Origin: Bacillus massilinigeriensis
GTDB lineage: Bacteria; Bacillota; Bacilli; Bacillales; Cytobacillaceae
Length of the DNA stretch: 64,000 nucleotides
Assembly: GCF_900117315.1 (NCBI RefSeq)
Contig: NZ_LT630337.1
Coordinates: forward strand, 2,004,761 to 2,068,760
Reading direction: 5' to 3'
This document shows positions 1 to 8,134 of this stretch, in pieces; within the stretch, counting starts at the first letter, position 1, and every line of letters starts with the position of its first letter. The translations under genes were made by a program, and so were the position numbers. The notes beneath the pieces were generated by a model. The model did not search any database, had not been told where the DNA came from, and was given only the letters and a program-made list of their open reading frames with translations.

Positions 1-337
1 CGAGAGAAATCCATATACAATGAGACTTAGTGGGAGAACTAGTTGGAAAAAAATAAATGGAGTTGGTTGGTTCGACAGCGATGGGAAGCTTATGTGAAAA
101 GCCAAGAAGCTCCTTGGTTCCCTCTTTTCTGCCTTCATAGCTAACTCCGAAGAACCGGCAGCTTTTTTTAATAATATCCATTGGTTTTAAGGGTGAGATA
201 AATTCCCGATCATATTCATAGATTTTTGAATACAATCTACTCCCATAGGGATGGGGAACAATTGCCATTGTGGATGGGCTAATCTCATAATCCTCATTGA
301 TCATTTTCCTTCCCTTTTCATTGAATTCAATATCCAT
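1..337 (-). CDS. comK: Competence transcription factor ComK, N-terminal part (cut by window edge)
   Basis: ComK is the DNA-binding master activator of competence genes. About 112 residues are visible; the rest lies outside the window. The motif KSCRFFGVSYEGRKEGT, followed by HKLPIAVEPTNSIYFFPTSS and a CxWIS motif, matches the conserved ComK core almost position by position. The ATG at 337 has AGGTGA just upstream; a second in-frame ATG lies 12 codons later. The divergent neighbour yhzC is the same as in B. subtilis. The 190 bp between them is very AT-rich, as expected for a ComK-regulated promoter, but I could not find a clean AAAA-N5-TTTT box. Family assignment is firm; whether the C-terminus is intact cannot be seen. 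Confidence 0.93.
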   Translation of the reverse strand, partial: MDIEFNEKGRKMINEDYEISPSTMAIVPHPYGSRLYSKIYEYDREFISPLKPMDIIKKSCRFFGVSYEGRKEGTKELLGFSHKLPIAVEPTNSIYFFPTSSPTKSHCIWISL

Positions 338-525
338 TTATTTCACCTCTTTAGTATTTTTTATTATTTTAACATTTAATTTCCAAATATTCTAATAAAT
401 AGAAATAATTCAAAAATTTTTCACAATTACAAATCACGCAAACTATTTTTCAGAAAAATCGGTAAAATCTTGTTAATAATCGAGAATTCCCCCATATAAT
501 ATTAAAAAGCACTGGGGTGAATTTC

Positions 526-762
526 ATGAAGGAAAAATCCCATTCTGGACCTGTAAAAGCCGCTACAATGAAAAATCAGAAAAGTAGGGAATCATATGTA
601 TTGGATTTATACATTGAGATGCTCTTATCCGAAATTCAACTTCACTCTGAAAAAGAAAAGCTCCTAAAAAAAATTGACAAAGCGCTTGATGACTATAACA
701 GAGAAACCTTTAACCAGCTAGCTAAGGAATATAAAGAACTGATTAGGCGATTTGGCACATAA
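526..762 (+). CDS. yhzC: IDEAL-domain protein, YhzC-like
   Basis: A 78-residue charged protein with a C-terminal IDEAL domain: the run KALDDYNRETFNQLAKEYKE fits the family pattern in which a short helix ends in F-x-x-L-x-x-x-Y. IDEAL domains occur in small Bacillus proteins, often as protein-binding modules; no enzymatic function is known here. The ATG at 526 has GGGGTG 6 nt upstream, which is better than the GTG at 517 that lies inside that ribosome site. It is divergent from comK, the arrangement seen in B. subtilis, which supports the name. Confidence 0.8.
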   Translation: MKEKSHSGPVKAATMKNQKSRESYVLDLYIEMLLSEIQLHSEKEKLLKKIDKALDDYNRETFNQLAKEYKELIRRFGT

Positions 763-773
763 CTCTAACCAAT

Positions 774-805
774 AAAATCCCTCCTGATATTTAGGAGGGA
801 TTTTT
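774..805. terminator. Bidirectional intrinsic terminator
   Basis: A perfect 12-bp inverted repeat AAAATCCCTCCT / AGGAGGGATTTT with a 7-nt loop has A and T tracts on either side. It lies between the convergent yhzC and yhfN and can serve both. Confidence 0.9.
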
Positions 806-812
806 ATTGGTA

Positions 813-2093
813 TTATTTCTGGTCCTGCTTACGCTTTTCTAATTCATAGTCTTCAAGCATAGCAATCCGCTCGAGCATGGTTGGATGGGTATAGCGAAAA
901 ATCTTCACAAGTAACGGCGGGTTCACCTGACTAAGTCCAGCTCTTGTCAGCTCTTGAAATGCCGTGATTGCTTCATTTGGATGATCCGTCATATGAATGG
1001 CATATCTGTCAGCCCTCATCTCTTGATAACGCGAGACAAAATTAGAAAGTGGGCTCGCAGCAAACATCAACATTGATAACAGCATTAATATAAGTGGAAA
1101 GGAACGGATATCACCAACCGCAGGGATTTTTAATACCTCTCCATAGCGGCTGACCAAGAAATTAACTAAACGGTAAATAATATATAGTCCAAAAAACGAT
1201 AACAATAAATACCCTGCTATGCCAAAGTAAAGATGCTTTTCCACGTAATGAGCCATTTCATGTGCCATGATAAACAAAATTTGATCATCATTTAAACGAT
1301 TCAATGTCGTATCCCATAAAACAATTCGTGAATTAGAACCAATACCTGTCACATAGGCATTTAAAGAATTGGTTTTCTCCGACATATCCACTTCAAATAC
1401 ATGATCCGCAGGGATATTTGCTTTGCCAGCTAAATCTAATATCTTCGATTCCAGTTCTTTATTTTTCAAAGGGTAAAAATCATTATAAAGCGGATCAATC
1501 ACAACTGGTTGGATGAACATGGTGAATAGCGTAAACGGAATGGATAATAGCCAAGCATACAGCCACCAACGCTTTTTGCTCCTTTTGATTAACCAATAAA
1601 GTACTGAAACAATAATGAACATCATCCCATAATTTAGCCAAAAATCAATTAGTTCATCCTTCATCCAAGAAGGGAAGGATTGGGTTGAAATATGATAGCT
1701 TTTGGACAATGAGTAACTGAGATAGCTTAATGGAAAAGTGAACACATAGGCAAAAAAGGAAAGCCAAATCACATAAATTGACGTTTTTAAAATCTTATAT
1801 TTTGTCGATTGTTCTGCCCATCTCTTGAACGCCTTTGATAACCCAGTAATTATTATTAATAGGTAGAAAAGCCATTCTAATGGAGTAGATAAGAAAAACA
1901 ATAAATTTCGAATTTTAGAGTAGTCCTCACTTAGCATAAGCTCTCTACCATTTAAAAAGGTGGAAGGATCTGCTTTTGTTCCTTCATACTCAAACGGCAT
2001 GCTCGTATCAGCGAAATAATATAAGTACCAATAGATAAAAAGCCCATATATTATGTAAGCAAGTATTCCATAAAAGCCAATTTTACGAGCCAC
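813..2093 (-). CDS. yhfN: M48-family zinc metalloprotease, YhfN-like
   Basis: Membrane-bound CAAX-protease-type M48 peptidase of 426 residues. The zinc-binding motif appears as MAHEMAHYVEKH, with the third ligand expected in the later NFVSRYQEMRADRYA segment (E of EMRAD). At least six hydrophobic stretches precede and follow the active site, as in Ste24-like proteases. A longer reading from TTG 2114 exists, but GTG 2093 is preceded by AGGGGGG at 6-nt spacing and gives the better start. In B. subtilis yhfN sits between lcfB and aprE; here azlCD has taken part of that interval. It probably cleaves membrane or short exported substrates, but the substrate is unknown. Confidence 0.88.
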   Translation of the reverse strand: MARKIGFYGILAYIIYGLFIYWYLYYFADTSMPFEYEGTKADPSTFLNGRELMLSEDYSKIRNLLFFLSTPLEWLFYLLIIITGLSKAFKRWAEQSTKYKILKTSIYVIWLSFFAYVFTFPLSYLSYSLSKSYHISTQSFPSWMKDELIDFWLNYGMMFIIVSVLYWLIKRSKKRWWLYAWLLSIPFTLFTMFIQPVVIDPLYNDFYPLKNKELESKILDLAGKANIPADHVFEVDMSEKTNSLNAYVTGIGSNSRIVLWDTTLNRLNDDQILFIMAHEMAHYVEKHLYFGIAGYLLLSFFGLYIIYRLVNFLVSRYGEVLKIPAVGDIRSFPLILMLLSMLMFAASPLSNFVSRYQEMRADRYAIHMTDHPNEAITAFQELTRAGLSQVNPPLLVKIFRYTHPTMLERIAMLEDYELEKRKQDQK

Positions 2094-2201
2094 TTCATTC
2101 CCCCCTAATTCCAATATCCCTTCCTTACATATGAGGAATTAAATTTATTGTACAACCTTTAATAATAGTGTAGTTAAAAAATAAATATTTAGAACATAAA
2201 A

Positions 2202-2242
2202 GGTGACAGGCACCATCCAAATATTGGATGGTGCCTGTCACC
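2202..2242. repeat. Palindromic repeat, copy 1
   Basis: Perfect 19-bp inverted repeat with a 3-nt centre: arms read GGTGACAGGCACCATCCAA. It overlaps the 3' end of azlD and supplies that gene's TGA stop. A second copy with the same ATCCAA core but with the outer 13-bp block reversed lies at 38295-38337. As RNA it forms a strong hairpin and may also stabilise or end the azlCD transcript. Confidence 0.9.
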
Positions 2243-2543
2243 ACAAGAAGGAATACATCGCTAAGACAGCAATGGATCCTAAAACAACGACTATTACGTT
2301 CACCCCAAAAAAGGCAAGAAGAAAAGCAGCTGCAGCACCTAATAACCCGTACCAAATATCATCTTGGATAAATAATACTCCTGGAAAGATAAGTGCCCCT
2401 AATGTCGCAAATGGGACATTCTTCAAAACCCCTTGAAGAAATGACGGGAGCTCCTTTCCCTTAAACAGAACGAAAGGAAGCATTCTAGGAAGATAGGTAA
2501 CGACACCCATTCCAATAATCATCCAAATAACCTCTTTATTCAA
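2238..2543 (-). CDS. azlD: Branched-chain amino acid exporter small subunit AzlD
   Basis: A 101-residue membrane protein with four hydrophobic segments and the typical AzlD motif VTYLPRMLPFVL near the N-terminus. Together with AzlC it forms a two-component exporter for branched-chain amino acids and analogues such as azaleucine. The start is TTG at 2543 with AGGGGGAG upstream, only 2 nt after the azlC stop, so translation is coupled. The C-terminal residues SFLW and the stop codon are written by the palindromic repeat at 2202-2242, so the native C-terminus may have been altered by its insertion. Confidence 0.88.
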   Translation of the reverse strand: MNKEVIWMIIGMGVVTYLPRMLPFVLFKGKELPSFLQGVLKNVPFATLGALIFPGVLFIQDDIWYGLLGAAAAFLLAFFGVNVIVVVLGSIAVLAMYSFLW

Positions 2544-2545
2544 GA

Positions 2546-3262
2546 CTACTCCCCCTCTTTAGGCTTCAAGGATTCAATTCCTTCAACAATAATTGCTGAT
2601 AATAAAGTGGCTGTAACAATTGCCCAGCCAGTGGATAAAATCCCTGTCATTGTAAAAATCGTATTAAAGATTGCAGCTAATACTGCTAAATAGACAACCT
2701 TTATACCCGTTTTCATGGATGGGACCAATAACCCTATAAACATCGCATAAAGGGCAACAGACATGCTTTCCTGCAGGGTTTGAGGCAGGTTTGCCCCTAT
2801 TAAGTGACCCAATCCAGAATTCACTACCCAGCTTGAGTAGGCTACGAGATTTAGACCTATCATATAGCCTGCTGTTACCTTTTCATCTCTTGTAGCAGCA
2901 ACAGAAAAAGTTTCATCAGTTAGCCCAAAAGAATAGAGAACCTTATGGAGCGTCCGATCCTCTTCCGACTTTTCATTTAATGCAGCCGACATTAAAAAAT
3001 GTCGAATATTCACGATAAAGGTTGTTAAAATGATTTCAAAGGTTCCCGTTCCTAAGGTTAAGAGAGTTAAAGACATATATTGTGAGGCCCCAGCAAAAAC
3101 AATCATACTCATTAATATCGTTTCCGTAATGGTGAGCCCTGTTGTTTTTGCTAGTAAGCCAAATGTAATTGCAATAGGAAAATAGCCAATTCCTATACTA
3201 ACTCCTGACTGTAGCCCCTTCTTAAACTCAGAGTTTTGATTCGATACGACTAACTCTGCCAC
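2546..3262 (-). CDS. azlC: Branched-chain amino acid exporter large subunit AzlC
   Basis: AzlC-family permease of 238 residues with multiple membrane spans; family hallmarks include GYFPIAITFGLLA, FAGASQYMSLTLL and NIRHFLMSAAL. It works with AzlD. GTG 3262 is chosen because AAGGAG lies 7 nt upstream. It is divergent from an XRE-cupin regulator gene at 3411, a very common pairing for azlCD operons, so that regulator probably controls it. Confidence 0.92.
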   Translation of the reverse strand: MAELVVSNQNSEFKKGLQSGVSIGIGYFPIAITFGLLAKTTGLTITETILMSMIVFAGASQYMSLTLLTLGTGTFEIILTTFIVNIRHFLMSAALNEKSEEDRTLHKVLYSFGLTDETFSVAATRDEKVTAGYMIGLNLVAYSSWVVNSGLGHLIGANLPQTLQESMSVALYAMFIGLLVPSMKTGIKVVYLAVLAAIFNTIFTMTGILSTGWAIVTATLLSAIIVEGIESLKPKEGE

Positions 3263-3410
3263 ATAACCACTCCTTACCAGCTTTCAAATTGTATCTTTAT
3301 CTTTTTACTCATATAAGTGATAATAAAAATTGAAAATTTACAATTTACTAGTTTGTATACTATATTATATATACGTGCGTTATATTATACAATCACCTTG
3401 GAGGAAAAAA

Positions 3411-3962
3411 ATGAGTAATATTCAAAAGAATATTGGAGAAAACCTAAAGGATTTACGGCGATTACGTGGGTATAGCTTAGATCAAACCGCACAATTAACA
3501 GGAGTTAGTAAGGCGATGCTTGGGCAAATTGAACGAGGAGAATCCAATCCAACCGTAACAACTCTATGGAAAATGGCAACGGGCCTCCAGGTTTCCTTTT
3601 CTTCCTTAATCAATGACACCAATGCAAGAGTCTTGTTTGTAGAAAAAGATAAAATTTGTCCTATTATGGATTCGGGTAATTTTTACAGAGTATATCCGAT
3701 TTTCCCCTTTGACCCTAGAAGGAAGTTTGAAATATTCACCATCGAATTAGAACCAGGATACACTCATCTCTCTGAGAAACATAATGAAGGCGTGGAGGAG
3801 TATATTACCGTTACTGTAGGAACTCTTGAAGTTACCATTGGTAAAGAAAAATACTGTGTAAAAAACGGGGACTCCATTCGATTTTCCGCCAATCAAGAGC
3901 ACACCTATAGAAGCCTAAATGAAGAATTAGCAGTTTATCAGTTAGTCATGTACTATCCCTAA
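3411..3962 (+). CDS. XRE-family regulator with C-terminal cupin domain (AzlB-like role)
   Basis: 183 residues. Residues about 8-62 form a helix-turn-helix of the XRE/Cro type (LRRLRGYSLDQTAQLTGVSK, then LGQIERGESNPTV); residues about 105-180 form a cupin barrel with an H-x-E-x(4)-E-type segment, usually a small-ligand sensor. ATG 3411 follows GGAGG; an upstream in-frame ATG at 3330 lacks a ribosome site and lies in the promoter region. Its divergent position suggests it represses azlCD in response to an amino acid, but the ligand is inferred only from context. Confidence 0.87.
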   Translation: MSNIQKNIGENLKDLRRLRGYSLDQTAQLTGVSKAMLGQIERGESNPTVTTLWKMATGLQVSFSSLINDTNARVLFVEKDKICPIMDSGNFYRVYPIFPFDPRRKFEIFTIELEPGYTHLSEKHNEGVEEYITVTVGTLEVTIGKEKYCVKNGDSIRFSANQEHTYRSLNEELAVYQLVMYYP

Positions 3963-3966
3963 AAGA

Positions 3967-4028
3967 TAAGGAGACTTTATTCCAGTAGGTGCCATGCACA
4001 AAGCGGAAATAGTCTCCTTAACTTTTTT
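3967..4028. terminator. Bidirectional terminator, long interrupted stem
   Basis: TAAGGAGACT pairs with AGTCTCCTTA, extended inward by ATTCC/GGAAAT, and is followed by a T-rich tract. It separates the convergent cupin regulator and lcfB. Confidence 0.85.
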
Positions 4029-4032
4029 CTTC

Positions 4033-5598
4033 TTATTTTGTTTCTTGCAACACTTTATCTTTTAATGCTCTTCTTAAAATCTTACCGGTTGTATTTTTTG
4101 GCAATTCCTCTAAAAACTCAATCGTTTTTGGAATCTTATATTTTGCTAGATGCTCCTTACAATATTCAATCAGTTGTTCCTCAGTTAATTCAGGATTTTT
4201 GCTCACAACAAAGCAACTAACCACTTCGCCTTGATTTGGGTCTGGTATTCCTAGTACTGCAACCTCCACAATATCAGGATGATTATAGAAAACTTCCTCT
4301 ACTTCGCGAGGATAAACATTGTAGCCACCGACAATGATTAAATCCTTTTTACGATCAACAATATAGAAATAACCATCCTCATCCATTCTTGCCATATCGC
4401 CTGTATACAGCCAGCCATCACGTATAGTTGCAGCGGATTCCTCTGGCATTTTATAATAGCCCTTCATAACGTTTGGACCACGAACAATTAATTCACCTGC
4501 TTGTCCTACAGGAACCTCTTCCCCTAGCTCATCAACTACCTTATTTTCCACATGGATAATAGAGGTTCCAATAGAGCCCGGTTTTCTTGGACGGTCTAAT
4601 GGATTGAAGCAAGTAACAGGTGCAGCTTCCGATAATCCATAGCCTTCAGAAATCATTACTTTAAACTTTCTCTCAAAATTCTCTAATAAAGCAACAGGTA
4701 AGGCCGAGCCACCAGAAATACATAATCTTATAGATTCAAAATCTTGTGGATTTCCTTCACTGTACTGATAAAGGAAGTTATACATAGTTGGTACACCAAC
4801 AAACACAGTAGACTTATATTCTTTTGCAAGCCTAAAAATTTCCTTTGGACTAAATTTTGGATCAATTAAGACGGTAGCTCCCATCATGAGAGGTGCATTT
4901 AATGCAACGGTTAAACAAAAAACATGGAACATCGGAAGAGTAGCAATGACACGGTCATCCTCATTCATTCTGAGGTATTCCCCAACATCTTTTGCATTGC
5001 TGTAGATATTTTTATGAGTAAGCATGGCCCCTTTTGGTTTTCCAGTAGTACCAGAAGTATACAAAATAATCGCATTATCATCTTCGTCTAATTCTGGACC
5101 AACGTAGCTTAAATCTCCTGAAGCGATGACATCGGAGAATGACTTTAACTTAGGAAAAACACTTAAAGCGGTTATATCTAGATTTCCTTGAGCCTCTTTC
5201 CCCTGTGGGGTTTCAAAAATAACGAACTGCTCTACTTTTGGAAGTGCTTGGTGCATTTTTTCGAATAACGGAACTAGTAAATCAAGTCCTAATACAACTT
5301 TAACATCCCCATTGTTAATGATGTATCCAATTTCATCTGGAGTATAAATGGGATTCACTGGTATAACCGTTGCCCCAAGCCTTAAAGCCCCATATAAAGC
5401 GATAACGAAAAACGGTGAGTTTCCTGATAGTAATGCAATATGATCCCCTTTTTTGACCCCTAATTGCTCTAACCCTGATGCTAGTTTTGTAACTGCCCCA
5501 TCCAATTCAGCATAAGTACTAGATTGTCCCATAAAGTAATATGCTGGCTTTCCAGCCTTAATTTTCGCTGTCTCATGCAGCTGAGACGAAATATTCAT
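4033..5598 (-). CDS. lcfB: Long-chain fatty acid-CoA ligase
   Basis: AMP-forming acyl-CoA synthetase of 521 residues. The ATP-binding P-loop YTSGTTGKPKGAMLTH, the motif GYGLSEAAP, the adenylate-stabilising YTGDMARMDEDGY and the C-terminal GGYNVYPREVEEV and TGKILRR elements are all present, so it should be active. It converts fatty acids, ATP and CoA to acyl-CoA for beta-oxidation. A near-perfect FadR operator lies 20 nt upstream of the ATG, matching the known FadR control of lcfB in B. subtilis. Monocistronic between terminators. Confidence 0.95.
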   Translation of the reverse strand: MNISSQLHETAKIKAGKPAYYFMGQSSTYAELDGAVTKLASGLEQLGVKKGDHIALLSGNSPFFVIALYGALRLGATVIPVNPIYTPDEIGYIINNGDVKVVLGLDLLVPLFEKMHQALPKVEQFVIFETPQGKEAQGNLDITALSVFPKLKSFSDVIASGDLSYVGPELDEDDNAIILYTSGTTGKPKGAMLTHKNIYSNAKDVGEYLRMNEDDRVIATLPMFHVFCLTVALNAPLMMGATVLIDPKFSPKEIFRLAKEYKSTVFVGVPTMYNFLYQYSEGNPQDFESIRLCISGGSALPVALLENFERKFKVMISEGYGLSEAAPVTCFNPLDRPRKPGSIGTSIIHVENKVVDELGEEVPVGQAGELIVRGPNVMKGYYKMPEESAATIRDGWLYTGDMARMDEDGYFYIVDRKKDLIIVGGYNVYPREVEEVFYNHPDIVEVAVLGIPDPNQGEVVSCFVVSKNPELTEEQLIEYCKEHLAKYKIPKTIEFLEELPKNTTGKILRRALKDKVLQETK

Positions 5599-5617
5599 CC
5601 TTCCACCCCTTTGTTTT

Positions 5618-5635
5618 TGAATGAATGTTCATTCA
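5618..5635. promoter_or_regulatory. FadR operator upstream of lcfB
   Basis: TGAATGAATGTTCATTCA is an 18-bp palindrome matching the Bacillus FadR consensus TGAATGAMTANTCATTCA at all but one position. Acyl-CoA-responsive repression of lcfB is expected. Confidence 0.88.
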
Positions 5636-5730
5636 CCATTATAAAAAATTTTCTAAATACATTATATTGAAAGAAAATTGATACTTCAATAGAAAACGCT
5701 AACAAGAATGAATTTTCACAATTTTATGCA

Positions 5731-5770
5731 TAAAAAAAAAGGATCTGAAGGCTTTGGGCCAACTGATCCC
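5731..5770 (-). terminator. Terminator after lplJ
   Basis: On the minus strand GGATC...GATCC encloses an inner GG/CC pairing and is followed by a run of nine T. It ends the yhfI-lplJ transcript. Confidence 0.75.
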
Positions 5771-5780
5771 TGAATGGTGA

Positions 5781-6770
5781 CTAGTAGAATAAGTTTAAGA
5801 AATCCTCTTTAGAAATATTTCCAAAATAGTAATTAATATCCAAATCCTCTATTCCTTGTTCTAATTCATTTTTCTCATAACGTAAACCAATTAATCTTTG
5901 CTCAATATCACTAACATCCCCCACCCCAAAGAAATCACCATAAATTTTACAATTTTCGATAATCCCTTTGTTCACTTCTAGTCTAATATCAATTTGTCCT
6001 ACTGGGAAACGGTGCGAATTTTGGAGATTAAATTTTGGTGACCTACCATAATTCCAATCCCAGTTTTGATAACGTTGCTTCGAAAGCTCGTGGATGTTCT
6101 TCCAATCTTCATCCGTTAAATGATACTGTGGGATATCTTTACTATCATGGAAAATACTCTTTAGTAAAAGACTACGAAACTCTTCAATAGAGATTTTTTC
6201 AGGAAGAAATTCTGAGATATTTGCCACACGACTTCGAACCGATTTAATTCCCTTTGACTCAATTTTATCTTTTTTTACCTTAAGAGCAGAAACAACACTA
6301 TCAATTTCGGAATCAAGCATTAGGGTGCCATGACTGAACATTCGACCTCTTGTGGAGAATTGGGCATTTCCTGATATTTTCCTTCCGCCGACAACAATAT
6401 CGTTTCTTCCACTTAACTCAGCGTTTACTCCTAATTTATGTAGAGCTTCGATAACCGGCTCAGTAAACTTTCTAAAGTTATGGAAGCTTTCCCCATCATC
6501 CTTTGTGATAAAACTAAAATTCAAATTCCCTAAATCGTGATAGACTGCTCCTCCTCCTGAAAGTCTCCTTACAACATGAATTCCATTTTCCTCTACATAT
6601 TCCGTATTAATTTCCTCAATGGTATTTTGATTTTTTCCAATTATTATGGATGGTTCATTTATATAGAAGAGCAAATAGGTCTCATTAATATCTAAATTTT
6701 TTAATGCATACTCCTCAATGGCTAAATTAATACGTGGATCTGTAATATTCTGATTATCTATAAATAACAT
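5781..6770 (-). CDS. lplJ: Lipoate-protein ligase LplJ
   Basis: 329 residues, the full length of B. subtilis LplJ. The enzyme activates lipoate with ATP and attaches it to lipoyl domains such as GcvH and E2 subunits. Conserved motifs seen are VVRRLSGGGAVYHDLGNLNF (lipoyl-AMP pocket), SGRNDIVVGGRKISGNAQ with the catalytic Lys, and the C-terminal FGVGDVSDIE segment of the accessory domain. ATG 6770 follows AGGGGA by about 7 nt; a longer frame to 6809 has no ribosome site. It lies 39 nt downstream of yhfI and is probably co-transcribed. Confidence 0.96.
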   Translation of the reverse strand: MLFIDNQNITDPRINLAIEEYALKNLDINETYLLFYINEPSIIIGKNQNTIEEINTEYVEENGIHVVRRLSGGGAVYHDLGNLNFSFITKDDGESFHNFRKFTEPVIEALHKLGVNAELSGRNDIVVGGRKISGNAQFSTRGRMFSHGTLMLDSEIDSVVSALKVKKDKIESKGIKSVRSRVANISEFLPEKISIEEFRSLLLKSIFHDSKDIPQYHLTDEDWKNIHELSKQRYQNWDWNYGRSPKFNLQNSHRFPVGQIDIRLEVNKGIIENCKIYGDFFGVGDVSDIEQRLIGLRYEKNELEQGIEDLDINYYFGNISKEDFLNLFY

Positions 6771-6809
6771 AAAGCTATCCCCTTTTCTATGCTGATGATC
6801 TTTCTTCAC

Positions 6810-7544
6810 TTAAATCTCGATCGTTAACCCATGTGATGCTAAGGCGATTGAACCGGAATACTTCTCAGCTGCTTCTTCCTTTAATCTTGTTAATTCCCCG
6901 TAATGAGGTAGATGCGTTAGGATTAATTTATTCACATTTGCTTCAGCAGCTAAATTACCACAATCATAGCTATTCATATGGCCTGCATTCTTCCCATCCT
7001 GGTCACCATAAAAATTACATTCGCATAAAAGCAAATCTGCATCCTTACAAAATGGTATTAATTCTGCTTTATAGGATGTATCTGCTGTATAGACAAAGAT
7101 TTTTCCATCCTTCTCAAATCTCATTGCATAGCAAGGGACTGGATGGTCTGTTTTTAAAAAACGAACGGTGTATGGCCCTAATTGCAGCGGGACATTCGGA
7201 TCGTAAGCGATACCCGTCATTATATTTTTATGGGATAATTTATTGAATTCCTGTTGATCTTCTGTGTGACCATAAACAGGCAGGCTTTGCATTTCAACAC
7301 CCAAGAACCCTTTAATCAAACGGGCATACTGAAGCACCCCGATATCAGCGATATGATCTGCGTGATAATGGGAAATTATACCTGCATCAAGATTTTCTGG
7401 CTGGATAAAATTTTGCAATTTTGATAATACACCACTGCCACAATCTATTAATAAGGAATATCCATTATCTTCAAGAAGATATCCTGAGCTTGCTTCATTC
7501 GCTTCTGGATAACCTCCCCAATGACCAATAATTGTTAATTTCAC
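6810..7544 (-). CDS. yhfI: Metallo-beta-lactamase-fold hydrolase, YhfI-like
   Basis: 244-residue hydrolase related to RNase Z. Metal ligands are visible: the SHYHADH motif at about residues 58-64, a later His in KTDHPVPC, Asp in VYTADTSY and His in LILTHLPH. The exosite of true RNase Z is absent, so a tRNA role should not be assumed; the substrate is unknown. It is the first gene of the yhfI-lplJ unit and is divergent from yhfH, as in B. subtilis. Confidence 0.88.
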   Translation of the reverse strand: MKLTIIGHWGGYPEANEASSGYLLEDNGYSLLIDCGSGVLSKLQNFIQPENLDAGIISHYHADHIADIGVLQYARLIKGFLGVEMQSLPVYGHTEDQQEFNKLSHKNIMTGIAYDPNVPLQLGPYTVRFLKTDHPVPCYAMRFEKDGKIFVYTADTSYKAELIPFCKDADLLLCECNFYGDQDGKNAGHMNSYDCGNLAAEANVNKLILTHLPHYGELTRLKEEAAEKYSGSIALASHGLTIEI

Positions 7545-7702
7545 AATATCTCCTCCTCATTTCTGTCAAGGCCTACTCTTACTATACTAGATTGTGCTAA
7601 ATTTCTCATTTTTAATGATTGAAAAAATGGAATAAGGGGTTTACAACTTTGCTTTATTGAAAAAAATGGGAGAATATTTTTTCTGTATAGGGAAAAAAGA
7701 CA

Positions 7703-7731
7703 TTGACAGAGGATAACTGTTATAATACAAT
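7703..7731 (+). promoter_or_regulatory. SigA promoter of yhfH
   Basis: TTGACA, a 17-nt spacer, then TACAAT, ending about 58 nt before the yhfH start. This is the best vegetative promoter in this interval. Confidence 0.8.
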
Positions 7732-7789
7732 TTAATCAACCGAAAACTGTATGAATACACATTTATGTCATCACCCAGGAGGCAAAATC

Positions 7790-7924
7790 ATGCTTGGAAG
7801 TATCGTTGATTTTTTCAAGAATTTACCTGCTAAACCATGTTCTAAATGTAGTCAACCCATTGAGGAGCAACATGACTGCTACGGAGATAAATGCAATACA
7901 TGTTTAGGCTTAACTGATTTATGA
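7790..7924 (+). CDS. yhfH: YhfH-family small zinc-ribbon-like protein
   Basis: 44 residues. Two cysteine pairs, CSKC and CNTC with another Cys in HDCYGDKC, give a CxxC...CxxxxC..C pattern expected to bind one zinc; the ending CYGDKCNTCLGLTDL is typical of the YhfH family. The ATG follows AGGAGG by 8 nt, and a consensus SigA promoter lies upstream. Its position divergent from yhfI matches B. subtilis. Function is unknown. Confidence 0.87.
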   Translation: MLGSIVDFFKNLPAKPCSKCSQPIEEQHDCYGDKCNTCLGLTDL

Positions 7925-8005
7925 GCTTTATTAATTTTGTTACCTCGTTTTTTTAATATTTCCATGTATAGAGTAGTAGATTTACTACTTCTCTACCCTT
8001 CCAAA

Positions 8006-8062
8006 CAGTTCCGAGAACTGTAATTTTGATAACCAACCATTCAATTGGGTTGGTTTTTTTTG
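8006..8062 (+). terminator. Terminator after yhfH
   Basis: AACCAACC / GGTTGGTT with a T8 tract at 8031-8062 is a good intrinsic terminator. A second small hairpin ACAGTTC/GAACTGT lies just before it at about 8006-8022. Confidence 0.85.
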
Positions 8063-8093
8063 CCTCATTTCTAATACTTTTCTAAAATTAAAA

Positions 8094-8113
8094 GGCCACC
8101 CTGTGGGCGGCCA
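8094..8113 (-). terminator. Terminator of the hemEHY operon
   Basis: On the minus strand GGCCGCCC pairs with GGGTGGCC around a 3-nt loop and is followed by TTTTAATTTT. It lies 22 nt after the hemY stop. Confidence 0.75.
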
Positions 8114-8134
8114 ATATTATTTGGATAAATGATA

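Noticed and set aside
338..525. ComK boxes in the comK-yhzC interval
   Set aside because: Several A4 and T4 runs exist, but none with the AAAA-N5-TTTT spacing; not annotated.
2203..2436. Plus-strand frame over the palindrome and azlD
   Set aside because: Antisense to a clear azlD and begins inside the palindromic repeat.
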